Shown piece by piece: positions 9,674 to 19,739 of a stretch of 64,000 nucleotides of DNA. The stretch covers positions 1-64,000 of the forward strand of contig CAJYHS010000048.1 in the NCBI GenBank assembly GCA_913774715.1. The letters run 5' to 3'. The notes under the pieces are model-generated. The model was not told where the DNA came from and did not search any database. It saw only the letters and a program-made list of their open reading frames with translations. A program made the translations under genes and the position numbers. Source of the stretch: an uncultured Siphonobacter sp. Lineage in GTDB: Bacteria > Bacteroidota > Bacteroidia > Cytophagales > Spirosomataceae. Position 1 is the stretch's first letter. Each line of letters starts with the position of its first letter.

Positions 9674-9900
9674 TCAGTTGTTCGTTTGCCGTTTCCTGTT
9701 TTCAGGTATGACCACCCATAAGTTTACGAGATTCCGCACTCATTCGGATTTAAAATCCCAAAGTAATCAGTCTGGGGTTATAGTCGTTAAACACTAGAAG
9801 CTGAAAAAACGAGCAATCAGGTCACTAGTAATCCTAGTTGAATTAAAATATCGTGTATAGTTTACAGGCTAATTCACAGAAGACAGAAAACGGCAAGCAG
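9674..9900. repeat. Inverted intergenic repeat pair
   Basis: The core TTGCCGTTTCCTGT at 9686-9699 recurs inverted at 9883-9896 with 13 of 14 bases matching, near the two ends of the 290-base gap between the MoeZ-like and PQQ dehydrogenase genes. The left unit (9674-9691, TCAGTTGTTCGTTTGCCG) also matches 48683-48700 in inverted orientation at 17 of 18 bases. This indicates a dispersed intergenic repeat family. Confidence 0.55.
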
Positions 9901-9904
9901 TAAA

Positions 9905-11293
9905 CTATTGAACAACAATTCGGTAAATGTATCCGGGATCCTCGACAGCAACATAGGCATAACCATCGGGTCCCATAGTTACGTTCCGAACCCGGCCGAT
10001 ATTAGGAAATAGAATTTCTTCCTTTACCACTTTATTGTTCTTAATGACGCAACGGTTCAGGTATTTAAATCGCAAGGAACCGATTAACAGATTACCCTTC
10101 CAAGCCGGATATTTGGTGCCATTGACCAGAGCCAGTCCACTGGGAGCGATGGACGGAACCCAGTAATTCTGAGCCTGTTGCATACCGTCTTTTGCTTTCA
10201 GATCTGTAATTACTTTTCCGTCATAGTTAATGCCATAAGAAATAACCGGCCAACCATAATTGGCTCCCTTTCGAACAATGTTCAGCTCGTCACCGCCGCG
10301 AGGACCGTGCTCGGTTTCCCAGATCGTTCCCGTAGCGGGATCAATGAGTAAGCCTTGTGGATTGCGGTGGCCCCAGGAGTAAATCGTACCTTTCGTCTTG
10401 TCTTTGAAAGGATTATCGCTGACCAGACTTCCATCATCTTTCATCCGGTGAATTTTTCCTAAGTCGCTATCCAGATTCTGCGGATTTGTTTTCTCACTGC
10501 CGCGTTCCCCAACCGTTACAAAGAGGTAGCCATTCTTATCAAAAACCATCCGTGAACCATAATGATGGCGGGTTTTGGAATAAGGTAAAGCTTCAAAAAT
10601 AATCTTCTGATCGCTTAATTGGTTTCCCTCCAGTTTAGCCCGCATGATGGCCGTGGTAGATAATTTCCCTTCGGGAGCATCTTTAAAGGCTGAATAAGAA
10701 AAGTAAACCCAATGGTTTTTTGCAAAATCCGGGTGTAAGGTAACATCGAGTAAGCCGCCCTGTCCCTGAGCTAATACCTCTGGACCGCCGCTAACTTCGG
10801 TTTTTCGCTGTTTGGAATCCACCAGGTAAATCTTCCCGTTTCGATCCGTTACCAGCAAATTCCCATCGGGCAGAAAGCTCATGCCCCAGGGGTTATCCAG
10901 TCCGGAAGCTACCGTATCGAGTCGGGCGGTAAAGGCTTCGGTTTTAAAGAGGTTCGATTTCGGCTTGTTGTTAAAGCTGTACCGATTTCCCTTTTCTATA
11001 CTGGTTTGAATGAGTTGGGCAATGCCTTCAATCTGATCAGGTTTTAGAGTTCCTTCCCAGGCAGGCATACCAAAATCGGCATAACCTTTACTAATACTGG
11101 CGATGAGTTCATCTTTACTGGTACCGTGTTTCCATTTGCGATCTACAAAGGCTTGTACATCGCCGTGGCAACTGGAACAAAGCATTTTAAAAGTTGTTTC
11201 AGGAGATTCGGGTGGGTTTGGTTCAGATAAATTAGAAAAACTAAGGCCCGTCACCGTCAGGGCTGAGGCAATTGTTAAGTATTTGAAAATCAT
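9905..11293 (-). CDS. Cytochrome c / PQQ-dependent sugar dehydrogenase fusion
   Basis: The 462-residue protein has a signal peptide (about 1-20), a cytochrome c domain with heme motif CSSCH (Cys39, Cys42, His43), and then a six-bladed soluble glucose/sorbosone dehydrogenase domain from about residue 125. The latter shows LDNPWGMSFLPDGNLLVTDR, GQGGLLDVTLHPDF, RHHYGSRMVFD, WGHRNPQGLL and EHGPRGGDELNIV. It should oxidise aldose sugars in the periplasm using PQQ and pass electrons through its own heme. The many His and Arg residues of the PQQ pocket are retained. It is followed by aspS upstream on the same strand, separated by a terminator. Confidence 0.88.
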   Translation of the reverse strand: MIFKYLTIASALTVTGLSFSNLSEPNPPESPETTFKMLCSSCHGDVQAFVDRKWKHGTSKDELIASISKGYADFGMPAWEGTLKPDQIEGIAQLIQTSIEKGNRYSFNNKPKSNLFKTEAFTARLDTVASGLDNPWGMSFLPDGNLLVTDRNGKIYLVDSKQRKTEVSGGPEVLAQGQGGLLDVTLHPDFAKNHWVYFSYSAFKDAPEGKLSTTAIMRAKLEGNQLSDQKIIFEALPYSKTRHHYGSRMVFDKNGYLFVTVGERGSEKTNPQNLDSDLGKIHRMKDDGSLVSDNPFKDKTKGTIYSWGHRNPQGLLIDPATGTIWETEHGPRGGDELNIVRKGANYGWPVISYGINYDGKVITDLKAKDGMQQAQNYWVPSIAPSGLALVNGTKYPAWKGNLLIGSLRFKYLNRCVIKNNKVVKEEILFPNIGRVRNVTMGPDGYAYVAVEDPGYIYRIVVQ

Positions 11294-11398
11294 AAGGAGA
11301 AGAGGTTATGTAATTTTTGCTCTGACCAAAAATAAGGATTTACTGATAAATTAAAAGGAGAGGAGACTTAAGCGAAGATTCTAAAGAGCAAGAACCCT

Positions 11399-11445
11399 AA
11401 AAAGAAGAAAACCCATCCCAGCCAAATGACTGAAATGGGTTTTCT
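11399..11445 (-). terminator. Intrinsic terminator of aspS
   Basis: The 11-base stem AGAAAACCCAT (11406-11416) pairs with ATGGGTTTTCT (11435-11445). Read leftward it is followed by TCTTTTT, a proper T tail. It lies 60 bases past the aspS stop and isolates aspS from the dehydrogenase gene. Confidence 0.8.
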
Positions 11446-11504
11446 AACAGAATACGATTCAAAGCATAACTAACTCTAAATCCCAAACACAAAACTTGCT
11501 ATAC

Positions 11505-13268
11505 TTACAATACCGTTTTAATCTTCAGCTCGTCCATTTGTTTAGCTGCAATGAGCGATGGACTGTCAATCATGACGTCGCGACCCGCGTTATTTTTCGG
11601 GAAAGCGATGAAGTCACGAATGGTATCGGCACCACCGAAGAGCGAGCAAAGACGATCAAAACCGAAAGCGATACCTGCGTGCGGAGGTGCTCCGAATTCG
11701 AAGGCATTCAATAAGAAACCAAACTGATTCTGAGCTTCTTCGGGCGTAAATCCTAATAGATCGAACATCCGTGACTGAATGTCTTTCTGGAAAATACGAA
11801 CCGAGCCGCCGCCTACTTCCACGCCATTCACTACCATGTCATAGGCATTGGCCCTAACTTTACCGGGATCGGTATTGATCAGATGCATATCCTCTGGTTT
11901 CGGACTCGTGAAGGGGTGGTGCATGGCGAAGTAACGATTTTCTTCTTCGCTCCACTCCAGTAAGGGGAAGTCTACCACCCAGTGAACGGAATATTCATCG
12001 GGGTTGCGTAGGCCCAGACGGTTACCCAGCTCCAGACGTAATTCGTTGAGTTGTTTGCGGGTTTTATCCGCTCCACCCGCCAGAATTAATAGCAGATCGC
12101 CGGGTTTAGCACCGAATTTCTCAGCCCAGGCTTTCAGTTCAGATTCCGAGTAGAATTTATCAACGGAAGATTTCACTGAGCCATCTGCGTTTACGCGGGC
12201 ATAAACCAGACCTTTCGCTCCGACTTGCGGACGCTTTACCCACTCGGTTAATTCGTCAATTTGCTTACGCGTATACTCGGCACAACCGGGAGCGGCAATA
12301 CCTACGACGAGCTCAGCTGAATCGAAAACGACGAAATCTTTGCCCGAAGTCAGGTCAGCATCTTCGCCTTTTAATTCAACGAATTCCAGGCCGAAACGAA
12401 TGTCTGGTTTATCAGAACCAAAGCGACGCATAGACTCTGAATAAGGCATACGCACGAGCGTTTCGGGTAACTCTATATTTTTAACGGTACGGAATAAATG
12501 ACGGACCAGTCCTTCGAAGGTATTCAGCACGTCTTCCTGGGTAACAAACGACATTTCGCAGTCAATTTGCGTAAACTCTGGCTGACGGTCCGCCCGTAAA
12601 TCTTCGTCTCGGAAACACTTTACAATCTGATAATACCGGTCAAAACCCGACACCATCAATAGTTGCTTAAAGGTTTGGGGAGACTGGGGTAATGCGTAGA
12701 ACTCACCGGGATTCATGCGGCTCGGCACGACGAAATCGCGGGCTCCTTCGGGTGTCGATTTAATCAGAACGGGTGTTTCTACCTCGATGAAATTCAGATC
12801 GTCGAGGTACTGACGTGTCCGGCGGGCTACCTGATGACGTAGTTCCAGATTCTTGCGAACGATGCCACGGCGAAGATCCAGGTAACGATATTTCATGCGA
12901 ATATCATCACCACCGTCGGTTTCGTCTTCAATCAGGAAAGGAGGTAACTTGGCAGGGTTTAGCACTTCCAGCTTCGCCACCTTTACCTCGATATCACCCG
13001 TAGGTAAATTAGGGTTTTTCGCTACCCGCTCCACAATTGTTCCACTAGCAGAAACAACGTATTCACGACCCAGTGAACGGGCCGTTTCAAGAACAGAAGC
13101 AGCCGTTGACCCTTCTTCAAAAATTAACTGAGTAATGCCGTATCGATCCCGCAGGTCGATCCAGATCATGCCTCCTTTATCGCGGATGCGTTGCACCCAG
13201 CCGCACAGGGTTACTTCCTGTCCAGCCTGGGTAAGGCGGCCTTCGCCGCAAGTTTGTGTACGTAGCAT
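11505..13268 (-). CDS. aspS: Aspartyl-tRNA synthetase
   Basis: At 587 residues this is a full-length bacterial-type class II enzyme: an OB-fold anticodon domain (about 1-105, with [20 protein letters not shown]), motif 2 region [21 protein letters not shown], a bacterial insertion (GAD) domain in the middle, and motif 3 [15 protein letters not shown] near the C-terminus. It charges tRNA-Asp (or Asp and Asn if no AsnRS is present). A -7-like box (CAAAAATA on the plus strand, 13306-13313) lies about 38 bases upstream of the start. The gene is a single unit with its own terminator. Confidence 0.98.
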   Translation of the reverse strand: MLRTQTCGEGRLTQAGQEVTLCGWVQRIRDKGGMIWIDLRDRYGITQLIFEEGSTAASVLETARSLGREYVVSASGTIVERVAKNPNLPTGDIEVKVAKLEVLNPAKLPPFLIEDETDGGDDIRMKYRYLDLRRGIVRKNLELRHQVARRTRQYLDDLNFIEVETPVLIKSTPEGARDFVVPSRMNPGEFYALPQSPQTFKQLLMVSGFDRYYQIVKCFRDEDLRADRQPEFTQIDCEMSFVTQEDVLNTFEGLVRHLFRTVKNIELPETLVRMPYSESMRRFGSDKPDIRFGLEFVELKGEDADLTSGKDFVVFDSAELVVGIAAPGCAEYTRKQIDELTEWVKRPQVGAKGLVYARVNADGSVKSSVDKFYSESELKAWAEKFGAKPGDLLLILAGGADKTRKQLNELRLELGNRLGLRNPDEYSVHWVVDFPLLEWSEEENRYFAMHHPFTSPKPEDMHLINTDPGKVRANAYDMVVNGVEVGGGSVRIFQKDIQSRMFDLLGFTPEEAQNQFGFLLNAFEFGAPPHAGIAFGFDRLCSLFGGADTIRDFIAFPKNNAGRDVMIDSPSLIAAKQMDELKIKTVL

Positions 13269-13446
13269 AACATGACAGGATAGAATGACATCCCATTTCG
13301 TGCCGCAAAAATAGGGATTTTCAAAGGCTTCACTGTTATTCCGTGAATGTTTACGAAAAACAGTGTGGGAACGGGTAGGTTTCCGTGGGTTTGCCGGTAT
13401 GACAACCCACCGTTGAAATGAGGAATGTAGGCTAAACTAATGCCCA

Positions 13447-15147
13447 TTAAGGGATCGTCTCTTCTATTGGCAGTACCACGGGATGAGCATCCTGATAACG
13501 ATCCTTACGGATAAAAATGCGAACATCATCTACCGTTTTAGCCAGCGTATAGTATTTATCAATAAAGGCTTTTAATTCCGGGAAAGCCTGATAACCGTAT
13601 TGGTTAGCGTCCGTTAACCAAGTCGAATTTTTGCCAACGGCATCAAAGAAAACGGGGGGAACCGTGCGGGTAATATTACGCAGGTAACGCTCCCGGTGTT
13701 TAGCCTGATGAGCGGCATCCCCCAGTACACAGCGAATGGTATGGTTGTCGCAAACCCCCATGGGCATTTGCGTTTCGACATTAAACCGGGGAGCCCAGCC
13801 CCAAACGACAAGATATTCACCCGCTCTGGCGTAGGTCAAGGCCACCTGCGAGGGCTCCGAAATATTCATCTGGACGTGACCAAAGGGAGCATAATTAAAG
13901 ACCTGATTCATCCGGCTCATCGAAGTTGGAGCCTGGGTATTTTTATAGGCGATGGAGAGCACGACAAGTCCCGTAAAAATGGCGGCATAGCCGGGCGAAG
14001 GCCAGCGATCCATTACCCAGGCCATTAACAGACTACAGGGGGTTAACAGGTAAAGCAGGTAGTGAATGAATTCGTTACCAGGCTTGATAATGGCGTATAA
14101 ACTGGCCAGAATCGCTCCTGTAAAAAAGAGTAATAAAGAACGATTGGAGTAACGGGTCGTCGGAACAAAAATTCCCCCAATCACTGCAATTCCCACAAGG
14201 GCCAGGTAATATTCAAAATCCGTGGCCCGGTGAACGTAGGCGGGGAATAACGAGACATAATACGCAAACGAACCGCCAGCCGAGTAGGTGAGGTTACCTA
14301 AGAAATAGAAGTAAATAAAGTCATCAAAAACGCCGAAAATATACGTTAATGCAATGACTATTAGTGGAAAACTGATTCCGCCCACAATGAAGATTAGTAG
14401 GGTTTTACGGAAGTCTGCCGTTGATAAAGCAAAGCGGTTTTGAAACAGCCCGATTAATGCCGCCAGAATAATAACCAAAGCCGGAGGCGTACCCTGAAGT
14501 TTAGCGAAAGGAATCAGGCTGCACAGAAATGCCAGAAGGAGTAACTCCCGGCGGGAGGTAAATCGTTCCAGTTTCCAGATTCGGGAGTATTGCCAGTAAC
14601 TCAGGCCTAACAGAGCCAGCGAAAGCTGCTCGTTAGTAGCGTGGAGAAAATCGTAATGTAACGCAAAAGCCAGAAAGGCAACCATAGGAAAGGTGGCAAT
14701 GCGGGCGGTTTGGGCTGAAAAAAAATTAGCAATAGCCCCATAGGTGCTCAAGACGGTAATAAGAAGGCAGAAAAAGCCCGTCCAGCGAATGGACATGAAG
14801 TCAAGAGCAAAACCAAAGTAAGCCGGTAACGAAGCATAATACGAAGACAAAGGACCCATGGTAGCTCCGTCCACGGATTTCCAGTAGACCTGGTGTTTCG
14901 CCAGTGTAATGGACTGGGAGAGTAGCTGACTTTCATCAGCGTTCATTTCATGATTGAAAAACAGAATCAGAATTCTATTAACAATCAAAAAACCAAGGAG
15001 CAGGACTAGTAAAAAGCGATGTTGTTTGTTGGATAGAGATTTATAAAAACCAGCTCCCGCCCACACAAGCCCAATGATCACCAGACTAAACCAGCTTAAG
15101 ATTTCCCAGGCGTGACGCGATTTTAAAACGGAGTACAGAAAAGACAT
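13447..15147 (-). CDS. Polytopic membrane protein, GT-C glycosyltransferase-like (paralogue of the next gene)
   Basis: The 566-residue protein has about ten or more hydrophobic segments and a hydrophilic C-terminal domain of roughly 150 residues. The first external loop carries an acidic motif (NHEMNADESQ, Asp71-Glu72), the usual place of the catalytic acid in GT-C enzymes that use polyprenyl-phosphate sugars. Further marks are IPFAKLQ, a GNEFIHYLLY segment and VWGWAPRFNVETQMPMG; all three recur in the protein at 15373-16944, so the two are paralogues. It probably transfers a lipid-linked sugar on the periplasmic side. Donor and acceptor are unknown, and no named family could be confirmed by eye. 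Confidence 0.75.
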   Translation of the reverse strand: MSFLYSVLKSRHAWEILSWFSLVIIGLVWAGAGFYKSLSNKQHRFLLVLLLGFLIVNRILILFFNHEMNADESQLLSQSITLAKHQVYWKSVDGATMGPLSSYYASLPAYFGFALDFMSIRWTGFFCLLITVLSTYGAIANFFSAQTARIATFPMVAFLAFALHYDFLHATNEQLSLALLGLSYWQYSRIWKLERFTSRRELLLLAFLCSLIPFAKLQGTPPALVIILAALIGLFQNRFALSTADFRKTLLIFIVGGISFPLIVIALTYIFGVFDDFIYFYFLGNLTYSAGGSFAYYVSLFPAYVHRATDFEYYLALVGIAVIGGIFVPTTRYSNRSLLLFFTGAILASLYAIIKPGNEFIHYLLYLLTPCSLLMAWVMDRWPSPGYAAIFTGLVVLSIAYKNTQAPTSMSRMNQVFNYAPFGHVQMNISEPSQVALTYARAGEYLVVWGWAPRFNVETQMPMGVCDNHTIRCVLGDAAHQAKHRERYLRNITRTVPPVFFDAVGKNSTWLTDANQYGYQAFPELKAFIDKYYTLAKTVDDVRIFIRKDRYQDAHPVVLPIEETIP

Positions 15148-15372
15148 AATATAAAGCAGATCAACTGATGGGTAACTAGGTAGACGCGGGTCTTACAAGT
15201 TAACGATTGAAGGCTTGAATTCGAAAATTGCCCATTCTCACAAAGAAACCATGTTAGTCAAGATTTTCAAAATCCTTTACTCATTATGAAATTCTAATAA
15301 CCAACGCCGGGTTTCGCTTATCAGCGTTTACTGTGCCAAGAGCCTTACCGACTACTGAACTTCTACACAAGG

Positions 15373-16944
15373 TCAGTTGACGCGTTTATAAATTCGTACA
15401 CCTTCCGTTTGCTTGATTAATTCATAATGTTGCTGGACATAATCTCCAATTTCCGGTGTTGCTTCATGGCGTTCTGCTGCTGTACCGAAATAAGTCAAGG
15501 AAGTGCCACAGACATCGACAAAAATCCGGGGTTTGTTTTCGTCCAGGTCCTTTAAAAAATCAACGACGCGGGCATCGTGAAGCGGACTGGGCGAGAAGAT
15601 GCCAATGGTGTAAGGGTAGCGATGACCCATCGGCCGCTCGGCGTAGACATACACGCGGTCGGCCCAACCCCAGAGAACCATTCGGTCTTCAGAGTCGCTA
15701 TTTTGCTTGATGATCTGAGCAACTTCGTGAGCCAGATCATCGTAAGCGGGGGGAGGAATAGGCGTCCGGTTCCAGAGATTCCACAGAGCCTGCAACCCGC
15801 CGAAAAGGAGGAAAATAAAAATTAGTTTTTCAAGTAATGATTTTTCTAAATCCCGCCCCCAGATTCCAATCACCAGCGTAAAAAAGTAAGGAACATACAG
15901 GGCGTAATGATGAAAATTATTACCCGACTGAAGAATTGCATAATACGTCGTTACTAACAAAGCCAGAGCCAGCCAGTCGACCAAAGATTTCTTCTTTTTG
16001 AAAAAATGAAAGAGTAACAGACCCACGCAGGTAAATAAGCCCCCTGCGATCCATCGCATGGAATAATGGGTGAGGCTGAGTTCCAGAAATCGGATGGGAC
16101 TGAAACGCTGGGCGGTGGTGAGTTTGGAAAATTCGTCAGTGTAACTGTAATAAAAGTAATACAGGAAGTAATGATTCCAGAAGGTTTCCAGTTGCCCCAA
16201 ACTGCTATAATACGCTACAAAACCAAGGCTGGGTAATAAGCCGCCAAGGATTAGCATGAGAACTGATTTCCAGTGCTTATGCTGAAGCCAGCTAAGGCCC
16301 GCAAAGGCGGCGATGACGATTCCCATCGGAGCATTCTGGAATTTGGCGTAGGGTAATAGGCCAAGGGTAAGCCCCAACACAAGAGCAATCCAGGGTTGAG
16401 GCTGGTTCATCCAGCGAATGAAAATCCAGACGGACAGAGCCAGAATCCACATGCTGGCTACTTCAGAGTTATAGCCTACAAAGTCGCCATAGCCCGTAGT
16501 TCCGATAAAACCCGCTAAAGCCAGAATTAGGGCGTATACTTTTCCTGATCGCCAGCCTAATAGCAGTAATGTTTGAGCGAGGAAGTACAGGGTAACACAC
16601 CACAGAAGAATACCCATTAACTCAGAGCCCATATAGGTGATGGGCATTCCTAATAAACTTCCCAACCAAAGTGGAGCTACCGTAAAAGGACGACCATCAG
16701 TATAATTGAGCCACGTCCAGAGGGTGTTACTGGCATGCCGGATGGTTAGCGTACTGTTAAGCCAGGTGCTGGTATCAACGTTAGGTTCGTTATGCAGAAG
16801 ATTGGCTGAACGGGTAATCAGGAGGGCTCCAAAGAGAGCTAGTAAAGAAAAAGAAAGGTTCCGATTTCGACCCTGATAGTGCCAGGCCGTATAAAAAAGA
16901 ACCATCCAGTTGACAATCAACAGGAATTTAATAAGGTCATTCAT
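15373..16944 (-). CDS. Polytopic membrane protein, GT-C glycosyltransferase-like
   Basis: The 523-residue product has many membrane segments, an acidic first-loop motif (NEPNVDTSTW, Glu53 and Asp57), LPYAKFQ, GNNFHHYALY and WGWADRVYVYAERPMG, the last three shared with the paralogue at 13447-15147. Its start overlaps the end of the methyltransferase gene by 8 bases, which implies translational coupling in one operon. By context it is the last membrane step that moves a polyprenyl-linked sugar to an acceptor. This is inference; the sequence shows only the fold-like pattern and paralogy. Confidence 0.75.
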   Translation of the reverse strand: MNDLIKFLLIVNWMVLFYTAWHYQGRNRNLSFSLLALFGALLITRSANLLHNEPNVDTSTWLNSTLTIRHASNTLWTWLNYTDGRPFTVAPLWLGSLLGMPITYMGSELMGILLWCVTLYFLAQTLLLLGWRSGKVYALILALAGFIGTTGYGDFVGYNSEVASMWILALSVWIFIRWMNQPQPWIALVLGLTLGLLPYAKFQNAPMGIVIAAFAGLSWLQHKHWKSVLMLILGGLLPSLGFVAYYSSLGQLETFWNHYFLYYFYYSYTDEFSKLTTAQRFSPIRFLELSLTHYSMRWIAGGLFTCVGLLLFHFFKKKKSLVDWLALALLVTTYYAILQSGNNFHHYALYVPYFFTLVIGIWGRDLEKSLLEKLIFIFLLFGGLQALWNLWNRTPIPPPAYDDLAHEVAQIIKQNSDSEDRMVLWGWADRVYVYAERPMGHRYPYTIGIFSPSPLHDARVVDFLKDLDENKPRIFVDVCGTSLTYFGTAAERHEATPEIGDYVQQHYELIKQTEGVRIYKRVN

Positions 16945-17707
16945 GGGGAGAATCCATTACAGTAAACACCGAACTTCCTACCGGTGCCAGAGGTAGGAGC
17001 TGTTCCTCCAGGGTCATTAATCCGTTCAGCGTGTTATTAATGGGAGCGGCGGGTAAGGCAACGTCTGAATTCAGATGTTCGGCTTGTACCCAGCCGCGTT
17101 TGAGTTTGAAGTTCTGCCAGCTCCGCACCAGTGCAATGGGTGGAAATAATAATAAACTCCAGTACCCACCTTTGCGAATGCGAAAGCCTACGTGCTGAGC
17201 GTATTTTTTTAAATCGGATAAGACAAAGCGTCGGGAGATATTCAGGGCAGCCGCGTGAGTTCCGCCCAGCCAGGTAAAGGCATTGTTATTGGAGACGAAA
17301 ATACCGCCCGGACGAAGTTTTCGGCGAAATTCAGTTAAGACTTGGATGATTTGCTCTTCAGTTAGATAACACAACACATCATCGCAGACGATGACGTCAA
17401 ACGTCTCTTCAGGTCGGAAAGAAGCAATATGAATCAAATTATGATGATCAACCTGAAAGCCACGTTGTCGGGTAAAGTCTACCGCATCTTCTGACGCATC
17501 CAGTCCCTGAAGAGAAGTATACCCGCGTTTTCGTAGAGCTTCCAGTAAGCCTCCTGTACCACAACCCGCGTCCAGAATGCGAATATTTTTCTGTTCACCA
17601 AAGTGTTTTTCAATAGCTCCTGCCACGCGTCGGTGTAAACTTTGATACCACCAGAGCGATTGCTCAGTGGCGTGCATGCGTTCGTATTCCTGTCGTTTGC
17701 CAATCAT
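16937..17707 (-). CDS. Class I SAM-dependent methyltransferase of a surface-glycan operon
   Basis: The 256-residue protein has the SAM-binding motif ILDAGCGTGG (residues 44-53), GLDASEDAV for the ribose acid, and FDVIVCDDVLCYL plus LRPGGIF as motifs II/III. The N-terminal EQSLWWYQSLHRR pattern resembles the methyltransferases that sit beside polyprenyl-glycan transferases in many bacteria. It lies 5 bases after the glycosyltransferase gene and overlaps the following membrane protein gene. A sugar hydroxyl or amino group, or the lipid-linked intermediate, is the likely target; the C-terminal third is hydrophobic enough to touch the membrane. Confidence 0.85.
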   Translation of the reverse strand: MIGKRQEYERMHATEQSLWWYQSLHRRVAGAIEKHFGEQKNIRILDAGCGTGGLLEALRKRGYTSLQGLDASEDAVDFTRQRGFQVDHHNLIHIASFRPEETFDVIVCDDVLCYLTEEQIIQVLTEFRRKLRPGGIFVSNNNAFTWLGGTHAAALNISRRFVLSDLKKYAQHVGFRIRKGGYWSLLLFPPIALVRSWQNFKLKRGWVQAEHLNSDVALPAAPINNTLNGLMTLEEQLLPLAPVGSSVFTVMDSPHE

Positions 17708-17712
17708 GCGGG

Positions 17713-18627
17713 TTACAGAAGCGTTTTCTTGATTACGTATTGAGGTAACCCGTTCTGGGTCATGAAAAGCTTTCCGATGTATTCACCTACCAAACCCAGG
17801 GCTACTAACTGAATACCTCCTAAAAACATAACAGTTATCCAAACCAGCTGATCCGTTTCGGGCAGGTGTTTACCGATTAAGGAACTGGTTATTTCAAAAA
17901 ATCCTAGCAGTAAGGAAACGGCAATGAGTATCAATCCAGTATTAGTAATGAGCCGGATGGGGCGGGGGGAATAACAGAACAAAATGTTCAGAAACAGGGA
18001 AATCAGCTTACGCAGTGTATAACTCGACTGCCCCTCCTGGCGTTTGGAATGTTGTACTTCTACTTTACCCACATTTCGGGTAACTCTGAAAATCAGCCCG
18101 TCCAGGTAAGGGTAAGGCCCTTTGTACTGAATCATCTCCTGAACGACTTCCTGCCGGATTAACTTAAAGCTTGACAGGTATAAATCGCGGGGTTTATCGA
18201 GTAACCAGGTCGTTAACTGGTTGACTAAAGAGCTTCCCGTGTTGCGGAAAAGGGAATGTTGCTTGCTCTCGTAATACGAATACACGACATCGTAATCTCC
18301 ACGCTCAGCTTCCTCAACCAGCTTGATAATCTCGGAGGGTGGATTCTGAAAGTCGTCATCAACCATGACGCAATACTTCCCCGTAGCAAAATTCAGGCCG
18401 CACATGACGGCGTTAAATTCCCCAAAGTTTCGACGTAGCGAGATGAACTTTACCATTTCAAACTCTTGAGCAAGCTTCGTACAGACGGCTTCCGAGGCGT
18501 CAGGACTGCCATCATTAACCAGTACAATTTCAATAGCGTATTCCCGCAGCGTCGTCAAGATGCGTTCGACGAGCGGAGCGATGGTTTTCTCACTTTTATA
18601 AACGGGAATAATGACACTAATATCCAT
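17713..18627 (-). CDS. Family 2 glycosyltransferase, polyprenyl-phosphate type (DPM1/GtrB-like)
   Basis: The 304-residue protein has a GT-A domain with SVIIPVYKSEKT, VLVNDGSPD (residues 36-43) and VDDDFQNPP (Asp90-92), and two C-terminal membrane helices (about 230-250 and 265-290). The C-terminal GLVGEYIGKLF segment is typical of bactoprenol glycosyltransferases. It should transfer a nucleotide-activated sugar to undecaprenyl phosphate at the inner face of the membrane. It sits 20 bases after the aminotransferase gene, so an amino-deoxy sugar is the likely donor, and the GT-C-like genes downstream would use its product. Confidence 0.9.
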   Translation of the reverse strand: MDISVIIPVYKSEKTIAPLVERILTTLREYAIEIVLVNDGSPDASEAVCTKLAQEFEMVKFISLRRNFGEFNAVMCGLNFATGKYCVMVDDDFQNPPSEIIKLVEEAERGDYDVVYSYYESKQHSLFRNTGSSLVNQLTTWLLDKPRDLYLSSFKLIRQEVVQEMIQYKGPYPYLDGLIFRVTRNVGKVEVQHSKRQEGQSSYTLRKLISLFLNILFCYSPRPIRLITNTGLILIAVSLLLGFFEITSSLIGKHLPETDQLVWITVMFLGGIQLVALGLVGEYIGKLFMTQNGLPQYVIKKTLL

Positions 18628-18647
18628 ACATCAAAAAAGGACGAATC

Positions 18648-19739
18648 TTAACCTTTGCAGGCATTCACTGCCGCAATGATCTGATCAACCTCTTCGTCCG
18701 TAAGGGTTGGGTATAAGGGTAAACTAACAACCTCTCGGTGAAGTTGTTCAGTAAGCGGAAAAGAAAGATGACTATACTCCTGATAAGCCTTTTGCTGATG
18801 CGGGGGAACGGGGTAATGCACCATCGTCTGAATGCCCTGATCCAGCAATTCTTTCATAAAAATCTCGCGGCGGGGATGTCGCACCACGAACAAATGCCAG
18901 GCATCCTGATGACAGGTCTCAGCAGGAGGCAGTTGCAGGGCAGGGTTAGTGATTTCCGATAAAAACCGCTGAGCAATGGCTCGACGACGCTGGTTGTCGG
19001 TATCAAGGTAGGGGATCTTTACGCGTAACAAAGCAGCTTGCATTTCGTCCAGACGACTATTTACACCCTGCATTTCGTTGTAATATTTTACCTCTGAGCC
19101 GTAGTTACGAAGTAATGCAATGCGGCGGGCTAATTCGGAGTCATTCGTTGTTACGGCTCCGGCATCGCCCAAAGCACCGAGGTTTTTGGTCGGGTAAAAA
19201 CTAAAAGCCGCCGCATCGCCGAGGTTACCTACTTTTTGGCCCTGATACGTAGCTCCGTGAGCCTGGGCGGCATCTTCCACAATTCGCAGGTTGTATTTCT
19301 CCGCTAGTTTACGAATTGGCTCCATGTTACAACTCTTGCCGTACAAATGAACCAGCAGAATGGCTTTGGTTCGTTCAGTAATGTGCTGTTCAATCGCCTG
19401 CGGATCGATGTTGTAAGTTGACAGGTCGGGTTCCACCATCACCGGAGTTAATCCAGCATTGGTAATACCCAGGATAGAAGCAATATAGGTATGAGCAGGA
19501 ACCAGTACTTCGCTGTCGGCGGGTAATTGCAGGGCTCTGAAAATGAGAGTAATCGCTTCCAGGCCATTTCCTACACCCATGCAATAGTCTGTACCACAAT
19601 AACGGGCCCAATCGGCTTCAAAAGCGGTTAATTCCTTGCCAAGAATATACCAGCCGGAAGTAAGAACTCGTTGGGCCGCTTCGCTAAGTTGAGCTTCGTA
19701 GGGGCGGTTCACCCGACCCATGTCCAGATGGGAAATCAT
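18648..19739 (-). CDS. DegT/DnrJ/EryC1-family sugar aminotransferase (FdtB/QdtB-like)
   Basis: The 363-residue PLP enzyme shows [31 protein letters not shown] (PLP-ring and pyridine contacts) and the Schiff-base lysine Lys185 in [17 protein letters not shown]. Family members aminate keto sugars bound to nucleotides. The start overlaps the stop of the ketoisomerase gene by 4 bases (ATGA, 19736-19739). That pairing is the hallmark of dTDP-3-amino-3,6-dideoxyhexose synthesis, so C-3 amination is inferred. The FdtC/QdtC-type acetyltransferase that often completes the trio is not seen here. Confidence 0.9.
   Translation of the reverse strand: MISHLDMGRVNRPYEAQLSEAAQRVLTSGWYILGKELTAFEADWARYCGTDYCMGVGNGLEAITLIFRALQLPADSEVLVPAHTYIASILGITNAGLTPVMVEPDLSTYNIDPQAIEQHITERTKAILLVHLYGKSCNMEPIRKLAEKYNLRIVEDAAQAHGATYQGQKVGNLGDAAAFSFYPTKNLGALGDAGAVTTNDSELARRIALLRNYGSEVKYYNEMQGVNSRLDEMQAALLRVKIPYLDTDNQRRRAIAQRFLSEITNPALQLPPAETCHQDAWHLFVVRHPRREIFMKELLDQGIQTMVHYPVPPHQQKAYQEYSHLSFPLTEQLHREVVSLPLYPTLTDEEVDQIIAAVNACKG

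Noticed and set aside
13211-13447. 78-codon minus-strand frame between the membrane protein and aspS
   Set aside because: It overlaps the aspS start, covers its probable promoter, and shows no conserved pattern.
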